The notes beneath the pieces are model-generated. The model was not told the origin of the DNA. It saw only the letters and a list, made by a program, of their open reading frames with translations, and ran no database searches. The translations under genes and the position numbers were made by a program. A stretch of 28,359 nt of DNA from Folioceros fuciformis (Eukaryota > Anthocerotophyta > Anthocerotopsida > Anthocerotales): positions 58,606-86,964 of the forward strand of contig JBNGIO010006258.1 in the NCBI GenBank assembly GCA_049999805.1, read 5' to 3'. This document shows positions 1-8,989 of the stretch, in pieces; positions within the stretch are counted from its first letter, which is position 1, and each line of letters starts with the position of its first letter.

Positions 1-1590
1 AGCCTTCTCCCTGTCCAGGACCCACTGCTTCTCCTCCAGCAGTTGCCGCGCCCTCTCCGACTCCGCCAGTTGCCTCCTTGCTTCAGCCTCTCGCTCACGA
101 GCCTTCTCCTCCTTTCCCTGAGCCTCGGCCTCTCGCTCCGCTTGTACACTTAACCAGGTCAGGGCCCTAGCAGCCTGATCCAAGAGGTCTGCTTGGGCTT
201 GCACCATCGCAGCAGTCAGCCCAGGTACGTCCACCTCCTGCACCCCTCCGGTGCCCATTCCTCTCACCGTGATTTGTCTGCCGAGGAATTCTCGCAACTT
301 GTCCAGGTCTCCCACCTACAACCTGTCTCTCTGAGGCCTGCACATGAAAATGTTCTTTCACCTTGACAAACCCTCCTGTGCTGAAATGTGCCCTAACTTA
401 TCCTCCTGTTTGGAGGAAACTGTGTCGGCTGCCATCACCTGATCCTGTGGCTCCTCGGGTCTTGTCTCACCCTGACCTTGCTCCTCCAACCTTCGGTCCT
501 TGATTCCCTAGACAGCTGGTTCTCGTTCTGCCTCCTGCTAGCCCATATGCTCCAGGGCTATCCCCCTTCCTCCTTATCAGCCCCCATGCTCACACTTTGT
601 CCTCTAGTCCTTTTCCTCTTGGCAAGAGTCTTCTTTTGTGGCGCAATCCTCTTCCTCGGCTTGATTGGGGTTTCCTCCTGCGAGCTATTCCCACTGTCAG
701 CTTCCCAACTGCTGGAGGCAGCCCTTGCTGGCTCAGCGGGCTTCCACTTCACATCGCGAACTGGCTTCCACAGGTGCAGCGAGGCCAACATTTCTAGCTC
801 AGTGACCAGGTTAGCGTAATTGTACACATGGATTAGAAACGGGGAAATCATAGAAGGTTTAGGGGTGGGTTGGATCAGGTTCTGCCTCTTCTCATCCATC
901 CGGGCATATAAAATCCTCCCCCACTCGATCCTGGTGCCCTTCACTACTTCATGCACAAACATGAGCATCTGGTCGGACAGATAATCCTGTTTGCGTACCT
1001 GGAAGAAGCTCAGGAACTCCCAATAGCTGGGGAGTTGCTATGTCGCGCACCAGCCACCCGTTCGCTTCCTTTCTCATTTCTGCCTAGAGCAGCGTTTCCG
1101 CGGCTCCCGTTCCGCCACGCTTCTTGAAGGACTCCAGCACCAGTCCCCCTTCCTCCTGCTGGTCCCGTAGACCCTCCTGATCAACTCCAGGTTCCATTCC
1201 TAGGGTTTGCCTCTGATCCCCTCCTTGCGTACAGGCTCTATCAGCCTCAGGGCGCACTCCCTGACCAGTTGGGGTGCTGCATGGTTCCACTTCTGGGTCA
1301 TAAAGTTCAGACCTAGCTCTGCCACCAACTTTCCTGCCCTGACCCTCCAGTGCTCCATATTGGGCCACATGAGTAGGTCGATTCGGGGGACAGGAGGTCC
1401 CCCTCCTGTCTAGAGGCTGCTGCTCCAGGGATCAGTTCAGGCCATGACCTCATCCGGCCTGTCCTCCTCCCCTCACGCTCGGGCTCGGAACTCTTCTGTC
1501 CTGGTCGCGCTCTGGCTCTTCCTCTGTTCGCCCAGCTCTCTCCACCGCTCGCGCCTTGGAGGTCTCCCACTCCCCTGTGCCTGCTCAACC
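1..1590 (-). pseudogene. Degenerate gag-like retroelement ORF
   Basis: Read on the minus strand, this stretch gives broken pieces of one protein. From about 330 down to 1 the frame reads a short globular part (DLDKLREFLGRQITV) and then a Glu/Arg/Ala-rich coiled coil that runs off the window. From about 1040 to 558 it reads a conserved-looking segment with WEFLSFFQVRKQDYL and a basic tail (KPRKRIAPQKK). The pieces are separated by a frame change near 1010-1020, an in-frame stop near 1085, and stops near 325 and 360. The mix of a folded segment, basic linker and coiled coil resembles gag-type proteins of plant retroelements, but I do not recognise the family, and no protease, reverse transcriptase or integrase is visible. 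It is probably a dead insertion. Plus-strand ORFs here are low-complexity shadows. Confidence 0.45.
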
Positions 1591-1884
1591 CTCACGCCCT
1601 ACGTCGTCTGCCTCGTCGTCATGGCGCTTTCTCCTCCTTCAGCCGCTTCACGCTTCAAGTTACTCCCGCCCCCCGCGCTTTCGGATGCTGGACAGAGCTC
1701 CCCTTTTGCTAGGGTTTTTATGCCCTGCCTACTTTCTCTCCTTACCGCCCGTCGGGCTACCACCAGTCGTCCCTCCGACGACGGTTGCCCTGCCGGCTAC
1801 CGTCGCCCCGTCACCTCAGGCCCTTACTTTTGCCTAAGTCCACAACTAGCCTGTTCCCTAATCATTTCTATTTCCTTATTTCTC

Positions 1885-2830
1885 AAAAAAGGGGGGAGGG
1901 GTAGCATATATAGAGACCTAAGGGGTCCCAAACCACCAAAGGCTAAGGACATACCCCACTCACCTACCTACAGACCTGGTCCTTAATGTTCTCAATGACC
2001 CGAGGGCAAAGGAGGCACTCGCTCATTCCCCCTCATTGTCCCGGTCTCCAGTACACCCCAAACCCCGAAGCCCAAGGGGGACTTTGGATATAAACACCCT
2101 GGTCTTATTCACCTACAAAGCCGATTCGCCTGTCCCTTCACAAAAAAAATCACAACCTGCTCATTCTGTCGCTCAAAATGGGGGTTCCGAAAGTTTATTT
2201 CGTTCACAATGAGTAAGGAGGAGAAGGGTGAAGGAGTGAGTGTGTGAGAAGAAGACTGACTGGATGTAAGCTGAGCAGAGGGGGACGAATCCGCCCGCTG
2301 CGCGGAGTGGAGGGAGAGTTTGTCCTTTCCTTATTTCTTGAACCGTTAGTTGCACAAGAGTGAGTTGGGAGACGAAGGAGGACCTTGGAAGGGTGCTGAA
2401 AGATTGCTGAGATTGTTGAACCCTGGAAGATTGCCAGAAATTGCTAGATGATTGAGAAAGAGCGCTGAAGGATGGATGTGATTTCTGGAGAATTTCGGAG
2501 AGATTTCCGAATGTTTGTGGGAGACTGTGGGAGATTGTTGAAGCTTGTGAGGGATTGTGAAGGATTTGCTGAGATCGTGGGTGCTCTTGAAAGATTAAAG
2601 ACCCTTGGAGGCAGGCCTGTGGGGAATAAGTGTACACCAGAGTTCTGGTGTGTCTTGTATGTGTGGAGGGTGTTGCATGTGTGTGTGTGTGGGGAGTGTG
2701 GCAGATTCGCAGGGCCCTGTCCCCCAAGGATTAGCACTTGCATGTGTGTGGAGCATCCAATAAAACCAGAAATGTGAGTCTGGAAACCCCTGAACAGAAC
2801 CCCGAAGTGGAAACCCATGGTGGCGCAGGC
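1885..2830 (+). mobile_element. LTR-like segment (solo or truncated)
   Basis: Plus-strand signals occur in the order expected for a long terminal repeat. There is a polypurine tract of A and G at 1885-1901, a TATAAA box at 2089-2094, and an AATAAA polyadenylation signal at 2759-2764. At about 2816-2840 a CCA is followed by a TGG-starting stretch that could be a primer-binding site. The other LTR is not in the window, so the boundaries are guesses. The adjacent gag-like remnant is on the opposite strand, so it need not belong to the same element. The middle (about 2390-2600) is made of loose repeats around GAGATTGTTGAA. The alternative is an unrelated intergenic region with chance signals. Confidence 0.25.
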
Positions 2831-3162
2831 ACCAGGGAAACATAGTTAGGGTCTTAGGTGGGCCCCACCACGGTCATGGAACCCACTATTGGTCGTGGGG
2901 GCTACTAGTGGTTGCCCGCGGTTGCGGAAACCACGACAGCGGGTGTTGTATCGAAACCAGAGTCGTAGAGTGGATAGTGGTAGGGTGTAGTCGGTGGTAG
3001 AATTGGTGGTAGATGAGGCCTGACCTAGGCAGGAGTCAATATTGGAAGAAACCTGTGTTACTTGGCAGAAATCATTCCCTTGGGATCGAATCCCATGGTT
3101 AGAACGACATAGAGGGTTTGTGTGTGCCTCGCGGTGTCCTTGGGCACAACATTTAACTCCAC

Positions 3163-3700
3163 AGCAAGTTGAGAGAAAATGCAGCAAGAGGGTAAAAGAT
3201 AGCTTCACGATTGAACACCAAATAAGCCACATCAACAACTAGGGTGCACTTACAAGTTCTCAACAAATGGAACGTGACTGAAGCTGCAACAATTGTGCAA
3301 CAAGTCAACCTACACCATCTTCCACAAAACCACTACAAGCAGAAATCTTTGGTGCTCCAAGAGTAGTCTCAGGCTGTATTCCCAACCTTCTTGAAGCGTT
3401 GTGTGCAAATAACAGAAATGATTGTTAACAAAGTCACGACATTTATGGTCATCAATAGAAAGGGGCCAGGCATGCCAACCTTCGTGTTTGACAACTCTTG
3501 CAAGCTGAGAGACAATGCACAAAGAGGGCAAAAGACAACTTCACAATTGAACACTGAACAAGCCACAACAGCAACTAGGGTTGTACTTACAAGTTCACAA
3601 CACAATCATCGTAATTGAAGCTACAACAAGGCAACCTAAACCATCTTCGACAAAACCTCTATAGACTAACATCTCTAGTGCTATCAAGGCAGTCTACCAA
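3163..3700. repeat. Diverged tandem duplication, unit about 336 bp
   Basis: A block starting near 3163 (CAAGTTGAGAGAAAATGC) recurs near 3499 (CAAGCTGAGAGACAATGC). The similarity continues through the AAAAGAT/AAAAGAC, TTCACGATTGAACAC/TTCACAATTGAACAC and ACCATCTTCCACAAAACC/ACCATCTTCGACAAAACC pairs up to about 3365 and 3690. The copies differ by substitutions and small indels. A further weak echo (AACATCTCTGGTGCT) occurs near 3730. No coding capacity is seen. It looks like an old duplication inside repeat-derived DNA. Confidence 0.6.
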
Positions 3701-3801
3701 CACCAGCTTTAACACAACCACTAGAGTAGAACATCTCTGGTGCTGCAAGGGCGGTGCCTTTAACCTTCCTATACCTGCATGTCGGTATGCCACATACATC
3801 T

Positions 3802-4482
3802 TTAAAGTAGGCGATCTCTAACATGAGAGGCAACCTCGACTTTTACTATACACTCATGCATGTTTTCCCTTAGATTTTGCAGACTGCCTTCTAGTGACTC
3901 CACCAATCCAAGACTGTTGTGTAGAGCATGCACTACGTCCACTAGCCTGTTAGTGACATTGTCTTCATTAGTGCCTCCTTCTACTGCGCGTTGGCCTTGT
4001 GTTCCCCGGAAGGCACCTTGTCGTGGACGCACAAGCATGTTATCCTCCTCCTCTGTAGACGAGCACAGCTGAGAATAAGACAATTCTCGTCGGCGCTTGC
4101 ACACCCTTCTCGTTGGTGGCACGCTCGACCTTGAATTGCGATTCGCATCACCACCTCGTCGTGCACCTTGCCTTGCACCATTACGTAGAGTGCCTCGGGG
4201 ACCTCCTTTGCCACCTCTTTTATGTCTAGCAATACTCGTCTCCACTGCATTTAGCTCCATTTGAAGAACACGGCGTTCCTCCCCCCTACATCTAGGTCTG
4301 GCAAGCCTTCTGCTCAATTGTTGCTTCCGAATGACATCGAGGTACCTCCAGCGGTGGAATTGGCCATTTTCATCATACTCAGCTTTCCGTAGCCTATCCC
4401 CGACAACCCAATTCCATGTGCCTGCTGCGATGCTGGCCATGATCTCTAGGGTTGGTGTCATGCAATGGCCGCGTAGCTGCAT
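3802..4482 (-). CDS. Uncharacterised basic protein, possibly transposon-derived
   Basis: This is an uninterrupted 226-codon ATG-to-stop frame. I do not recognise a family. The N-terminal part (residues 15-80) is rich in Trp, Arg and Lys (WNWVVGDRLRKAEYDENG, then FHRWRYLDVIRKQQLSRR) and looks like a small folded, possibly nucleic-acid-binding segment. Residues 85-135 are a low-complexity Gly/Arg-rich linker. The last 60 residues (LVDVVHALHNSLGLVESLEG onward) look like an amphipathic helix or coiled coil. An alternative start is Met15. It stands alone in repeat-rich DNA with no visible introns, which suggests a transposon accessory protein or a remnant of one. Codon bias and conservation could not be tested, so it may also be a chance ORF. 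Confidence 0.35.
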   Translation of the reverse strand: MQLRGHCMTPTLEIMASIAAGTWNWVVGDRLRKAEYDENGQFHRWRYLDVIRKQQLSRRLARPRCRGEERRVLQMELNAVETSIARHKRGGKGGPRGTLRNGARQGARRGGDANRNSRSSVPPTRRVCKRRRELSYSQLCSSTEEEDNMLVRPRQGAFRGTQGQRAVEGGTNEDNVTNRLVDVVHALHNSLGLVESLEGSLQNLRENMHECIVKVEVASHVRDRLL

Positions 4483-5328
4483 GCTGGCTAGTCTAACCTA
4501 CACGAGCACTCAACTGCAGCAAGCAAAAATCAATCCTTGACCTTTGACCAAAAGAACTACAAAGTTCTTAGCTTATCGCTAAGGAACAAGGGCAAAGGGA
4601 AGCATAAGTGGCCTTTAGGCTGCGAACAAGTGAAATCAAGTTGGTTGCCTTAGGCTCCCACTTGATAATGTGGTTCCCAAAGGTCAAAAGGGAGAAACAA
4701 GACAAGCTACAAGGACGAAGTATGGCTGCCTCTCCATTCATACAAACATGTTTAATTTAATAATCCATAGCAAGGTAGACTTCATGTATAGACCACAACC
4801 CCAAGAACTCTCGATGAAGTGCGTCTTCAAACCCATGGTAGGAACTTTATGTCTATTTAGAATCACATACATCACATGTCAACCATCCATCATGCATACG
4901 TACGCCATGTGCAGGTCATCCATGGGCAATGCACATGTCACATTACATGCACTTTTGCATCCAAATCACATGCTTATGCCAAGTGGTATGCCAACAGTCA
5001 AGTATCAATTTCTTATCAACCTCGTTTGTTCAATTCACAACAACAGTATGTCCAATTCACAACAACAGTATGACATAGGCTCTCATGCCACTGTAGCCTC
5101 ATCATGCGCCGGGCATATGCAAAAGGGGTTAATAGCCAAGGTTAGTAGGTGGCTGGAAAGGTAATAGGGTTGCTGGCTTGTGTTCGTTTACGAAAAGTGC
5201 GGTGGGACAAAAAAAACAGTGGCATTGTTCAAGGAGCTACAACTACAAATTGAAAAAGCTTGTTTTGAACTTCATGTCTGGCCTTCGAGGAAGGATGTGC
5301 CCCCCGCCCATAAGGGAGGGTACGGATT
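4483..5328. other. Intergenic, no gene recognised; short 22-bp direct repeat
   Basis: No coding region with convincing composition is seen. A 22-bp unit containing CAATTCACAACAACAGTATG is repeated twice in tandem at 5029-5072. The stretch 4860-4980 is rich in ACATG/CATGC words but has no ordered structure. Confidence 0.5.
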
Positions 5329-5423
5329 GGGGAAACGACAATGTATTGCCTATTGTAGGCTCCAGTNNNNNNNNNNGTACGGATTGGGGAAACGACAATG
5401 TATTGCCTATTGTAGGCTCCAGT
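5329..5423. other. 10-N assembly gap flanked by an exact 47-bp duplicate
   Basis: Ten N bases at 5367-5376 separate two identical 47-bp segments (5320-5366 and 5377-5423, both beginning GTACGGATTGGGG and ending GGCTCCAGT). Exact identity on both sides of a fixed-length gap is the usual mark of two overlapping contig ends that were scaffolded instead of merged. Open frames crossing this point are therefore artefacts. Confidence 0.85.
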
Positions 5424-5862
5424 AGTAATGCTATGCTATGTTGAGCTTTCCCAACTCCTTTTGAGAGCGTTGAATAAAGTAATGTTTATAGTCTACCTAC
5501 GTCGTAGACAAATAGCGGCAGAATGGGTTGATGTAATTAGGTGAGGACCTTCTTGTGTGGCGAGGGCTAGTCTGTGGTGGCACAAGAAGTCGAGTATGCG
5601 TCCTATCATAGACCTCGATATCTCAAACATGTAATAATAGTTACGCTTACTATCATTTGATTGACCCGTCTTACCATGTTGAGCACATGTACAGGGTTCA
5701 CATATCAAGGGACTGTCATTATGCTTGGTCTCACAATATTGCTAGGCACATTATTAGCTTTGCTGCAAACGCGCATCCATGTGCCAAGTAAATGTAGTCC
5801 TTATATGTATGTGTGTGTGCAATGATTGGTTGCATTGGGAAATGGTGTTGCAGTGGTAGCAA
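5424..5862. other. Intergenic, nothing recognised
   Basis: No gene, RNA or ordered repeat could be supported in this stretch. Open frames are short and have no family resemblance. Confidence 0.5.
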
Positions 5863-5982
5863 AGAATTTTTGGGTGGCTAGCATGGATGGCAATATAGCC
5901 TGAGAAGTTTTGGGTGGCTAGCATCGATGGCAATATAGCCATAGAAGTTTTGGGTGGCTAGCATTGATAGCAATATAGCCCT
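5863..5982. repeat. 40-bp tandem repeat, three copies
   Basis: Three consecutive 40-bp units lie at 5863-5902, 5903-5942 and 5943-5982. Each contains TTTTGGGTGGCTAGCAT followed by a variable base, then GATGGCAATATAGCC (GATAGCAATATAGCC in the third). Each pair of units differs at only a few positions. It is a minisatellite in non-coding DNA. Confidence 0.9.
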
Positions 5983-7034
5983 CACAACCATATGTGGACG
6001 CTGTCGCACCTCCCAAATCCGTGCCCAATGCAAGCCAATTGCTTATAGGGAGATGGAGGCACACATTATAGGTTGGGCCATAGAGAGATGAGCGCGCCGA
6101 CGTTGATAGTGGCATGTGATGCTTCCTCTGTGAGTCCATAGTCGCGAGTGACATGTGTGCACATCTTTCTGTGCCTGTAGTAAGGGGAATGGCAACTAAA
6201 AGCCACGACCGGCAAGCATGAAAGGGTATGGATATGACCAAGAGGGTGAACATTTGCTGCTACTTGCATCCAACGATGGGTAAGATTGGGTTCATGGCAT
6301 GAGAAGGTCCAATGTCTATGTTCGCATCTTACGGTTCCTCTGGTTTGCAAAACATAGAGTGTGTGGGTAATGGCAAAGAGCATTGTGGGAGCCCATATGA
6401 TCCATCCTCTGAATCGAGCCATTGCTACACCAATAGACCATATTCACAGACGGGAGCAGCAAGTGGGCACATAGCCATGTTGCCATTGTTTGCTGTGTGC
6501 TCGGTGATAGGCCATGGTGGTAAAGCAAACCTGGAGGAGGGATCGGTGTGTTCGGGGACCTTGTCCGTCGACCATGTTAAGGACGAGGCTGGGAAGTTGA
6601 ACAAGGCATTGGGTGTGGCGTGTTTGCCTACAGCCGGCAATGGACATGCTGGAACAGGTGGGAAGGAGAAACTACTATGGTGGCAAGTGAGGAGGATAAG
6701 AGGAAGTAGTTGATGGATATAACCAACCCATGGCACATCCATTCCCTTCATACGACATTCATGCCCACCATGAGGGCCGAGCTGGAACACTGGAGGCAAG
6801 TGTGCAACATGCATCAAATGTGGTGAATGAGGGGCCGAATAGGGACATGCTGGATCATGTATCGGCTATGTATATGGGGTTGGTGTAGCCACCCCCATAT
6901 TCTGCAATGGAGGGTGATGGAGAGGAGTACGATGTCAGTGGCCCACAATAAGCTTAGAACTTGGCTTTAGAGATGCCCCCACCGAAGAGGATGGACCTGC
7001 GGGATAGGGTGAGCAATTGCAATAGTGATTGCGT
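5983..7034. other. Intergenic, nothing recognised
   Basis: There are several open frames of 60-130 codons on both strands, but they overlap each other and have no recognisable domain, no intron structure and no biased composition. I see no supported gene or repeat here. Confidence 0.45.
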
Positions 7035-7522
7035 GGCTACAATGTGTGCTGGGTTTTTGTTATTGCCTTCCACATTGCACTGGTTGACTCTGACGTGGAG
7101 ACCCTTATAGGACAAGGTGCAGGGCTGCAGGCTTGGTTTCATGTAGATTTTCTATTGACTTGTGTAATGCCTTCTATCTAGGAGTTGATATTGTTGCTGC
7201 ACATAGTACTGGAGATGGCCAGCTTACCTTGTGGGTGAAGTTGGTGGTAGCACATTAGTCTTTCAAAATGTAGCTGGCTGCAATGTGTGTTGTGCTAGGT
7301 TTTTGTTACTGCCTTCCACATTGCACTGGTTGGCTCTAACGTGGAGACCCTTATAGGACGAGGTGCAGGGCTGGAGGCTTGGTTTCATGTAGATTTTCTA
7401 GTGACTTGTGTAATGCCTTCCATCTAGGAGTTGATATTGTTGCTGCACATAGTACTGGATATGGCCAGGTTATCTTGTGGGTGAAGTTGGTGGTAGCACA
7501 TTAGTCTTCTAGAATGTAGCTG
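7035..7522. repeat. Direct tandem duplication, unit about 245 bp
   Basis: Copy 1 (about 7035-7275) and copy 2 (about 7276-7522) match almost throughout. Shared stretches include CCTTCCACATTGCACTGGTT, ACGTGGAGACCCTTATAGGA, GGTTTCATGTAGATTTTCTA and GGTGGTAGCACATTAGTCTT. Copy 2 has about 5 extra bases near its start. The units are non-coding and abut directly. Confidence 0.9.
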
Positions 7523-8395
7523 CAGAATATAGGTGTAGACTACATTCGCCAATTGTAGTTGTACATTGAGTGTGCTTGCAAATTGCAATTGCACACAACA
7601 TAGTTAGAGCGTAAAGGCATATTGTATTTTCTAATTTTGGGTGGTGCTTGAAGTTTAATGATGTAGTTGCAGATTGTGCTAGAGAATTATGGGTGCACAC
7701 TATGGGTGCATCTTGTGTATGCGCATTGTGGTTGGTGATTGTGGTTGCAACATGTGGTTGCACACTATGGTCATGGGTTCAGCATGGATGTTGCTGTTCT
7801 CATTGCAAGTGCACCTATTGATTACTCACCTAGCTTCTGTAGTTTGAATAGGCATTGTAGGTTAGTATATTGAATGTGCACAAGAGTAGTTGCACATTGT
7901 AAACCCAAGTTCTAGTTGGAGAGTGTAATTACCAATAATGGTTGTAGATGCAGTTGCAGAGTGTGGGAAAGAATCGTGGTTGCAGATTGCGATGTGGACT
8001 TATACCAATGCGGGTAGGTTTGTGAATGTCTAGAAATTCGGATTGCATGAGGAGGGGCAAAACATTCTATGAAAGAGCCCTTGAGTGTATCCGCATTCCA
8101 TAAGGTACTCTATGAGGCACTCACAAACAAAATCCAGCATTAGGTTATACCATAGCTCATTCTTACCAGATGTGCTATAGCAAATGAGACTAATAAATAC
8201 AATACTGAAATAAATTACTTTATTATGTATGATGCATGTATGTAGTTCAAACCCTTCCAATGAGCTACTTACATTGCAAAGATGATCCTGTCTGTCCGGT
8301 GTGAAGTTGCATGAACATTCTTAAAAAAGAAAACGTACGTGATGAGTAGGGAGAAGGGCTGCAGGGAGAAGGGCTGCATATCACGGACCGAAGGA
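7523..8395. other. Intergenic with degenerate TTGCA-rich short repeats
   Basis: From about 7540 to 7990 the plus strand repeatedly shows variants of GTGGTTGCACATTGTGG at irregular spacing, which suggests a decayed minisatellite. From 8000 to 8395 nothing is recognised apart from a 15-bp direct repeat (GGAGAAGGGCTGCA type) near 8350-8379. Confidence 0.4.
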
Positions 8396-8417
8396 TTTAG
8401 GGTACCCTAAACCCTAA
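8396..8417. repeat. Palindromic plant telomere-type motif / telo-box
   Basis: The motif TTTAGGGTACCCTAAACCC, continuing into TAA, places one TTTAGGG unit head-on against CCCTAAACCCTAA. The part at 8409-8417 equals the plant telo-box AAACCCTAA, a motif known both from interstitial telomeric repeats and from promoters. It lies just before the 71-bp duplication and is not near a recognised start codon. Confidence 0.55.
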
Positions 8418-8451
8418 GCTCCATTTGCTCCATTCGATGTCAGTCCTAAAT

Positions 8452-8592
8452 TTTCGTAGAGTGGGACCATCATTTTTGTTTGTGTGCTCACTATTTGTCC
8501 CATGTTCATGTGACCATATGGGTTTCGTAAAGTGGGACCATCGTTTCTGTTTCAGCCCACTATTTGTGCCATGTTTATGTGACCATACGGGA
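8452..8592. repeat. 71-bp direct tandem duplication, two copies
   Basis: Copies start at 8452 and 8523, each opening with TTTCGTA. Both carry AGTGGGACCATC, then TTTGT or TTCTG, CACTATTTGT, CCATGTT and ATGTGACCATA. They are diverged by about ten bases. It is non-coding. Confidence 0.8.
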
Positions 8593-8816
8593 GCCGTTGG
8601 GCTTTACATGTAGGGAAGAGGAAGAGAAAGAGGCCCATGTGGAATATAATGGGTGATGCTTAACAAAGACCTAAAGTTAACAGGAATAGAGCCTTCGCAC
8701 ATATAACAAGTGCAACACTATTAATAGCACCCCGCACGTTTCGCTACGTCTCCGTCCGGTACCCGCTATACACGGAGCTTTTACGGACGAAGGCTAACCT
8801 CAATGTAAGTAGCCCT

Positions 8817-8924
8817 CGAGACTACTTCATTATGTAGTTCAGATCAGCCGTGCGAGACTAGTTTATTGTATACTTCAGACCAGCCGTACGAGACTACTTT
8901 ATTATGTAGTTCAGACCAGCCGTG
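8817..8924. repeat. 36-bp tandem repeat, three copies, downstream of the desaturase gene
   Basis: Units lie at 8817-8852, 8853-8888 and 8889-8924. Each begins CGAGACTA and ends CAGCCGT plus two bases, with TTCAGA in the middle. The last unit ends 66 bp past the desaturase stop codon, so the array may lie in its 3' UTR and be transcribed as the reverse complement. Confidence 0.9.
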
Positions 8925-8989
8925 GGTTGCAGTACTATTCCGGAACCGACCGGACAAGCTACCCACTATCTAGACAAAAAAGCCAAACT

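Noticed and set aside
1444-1986. 180-codon plus-strand frame
   Set aside because: Composition is Ser/Pro/Leu from CT-rich DNA opposite the gag-like remnant. It runs through the polypurine tract and has no recognisable family.
2173-2818. Minus-strand Ser/Thr/His-rich frames and GT-rich plus frames
   Set aside because: They come from CA/TG-rich and degenerate GAGATTGTTGAA repeats. No domain, no consistent frame.
2820-3105. tRNA-like A box (TGGCGCAGG) and B box-like (GGATCGAATCC) words
   Set aside because: They are about 260 bp apart, far too distant for a tRNA or SINE promoter, and no cloverleaf is visible.
5178-5444. ORFs crossing the N gap with a repeated peptide
   Set aside because: The repeated peptide comes from the duplicated contig ends around the gap, not from a real protein.
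5754-6817. Several overlapping frames of 60-133 codons
   Set aside because: They overlap on both strands, include the 40-bp repeats, and have no domain or splice pattern.
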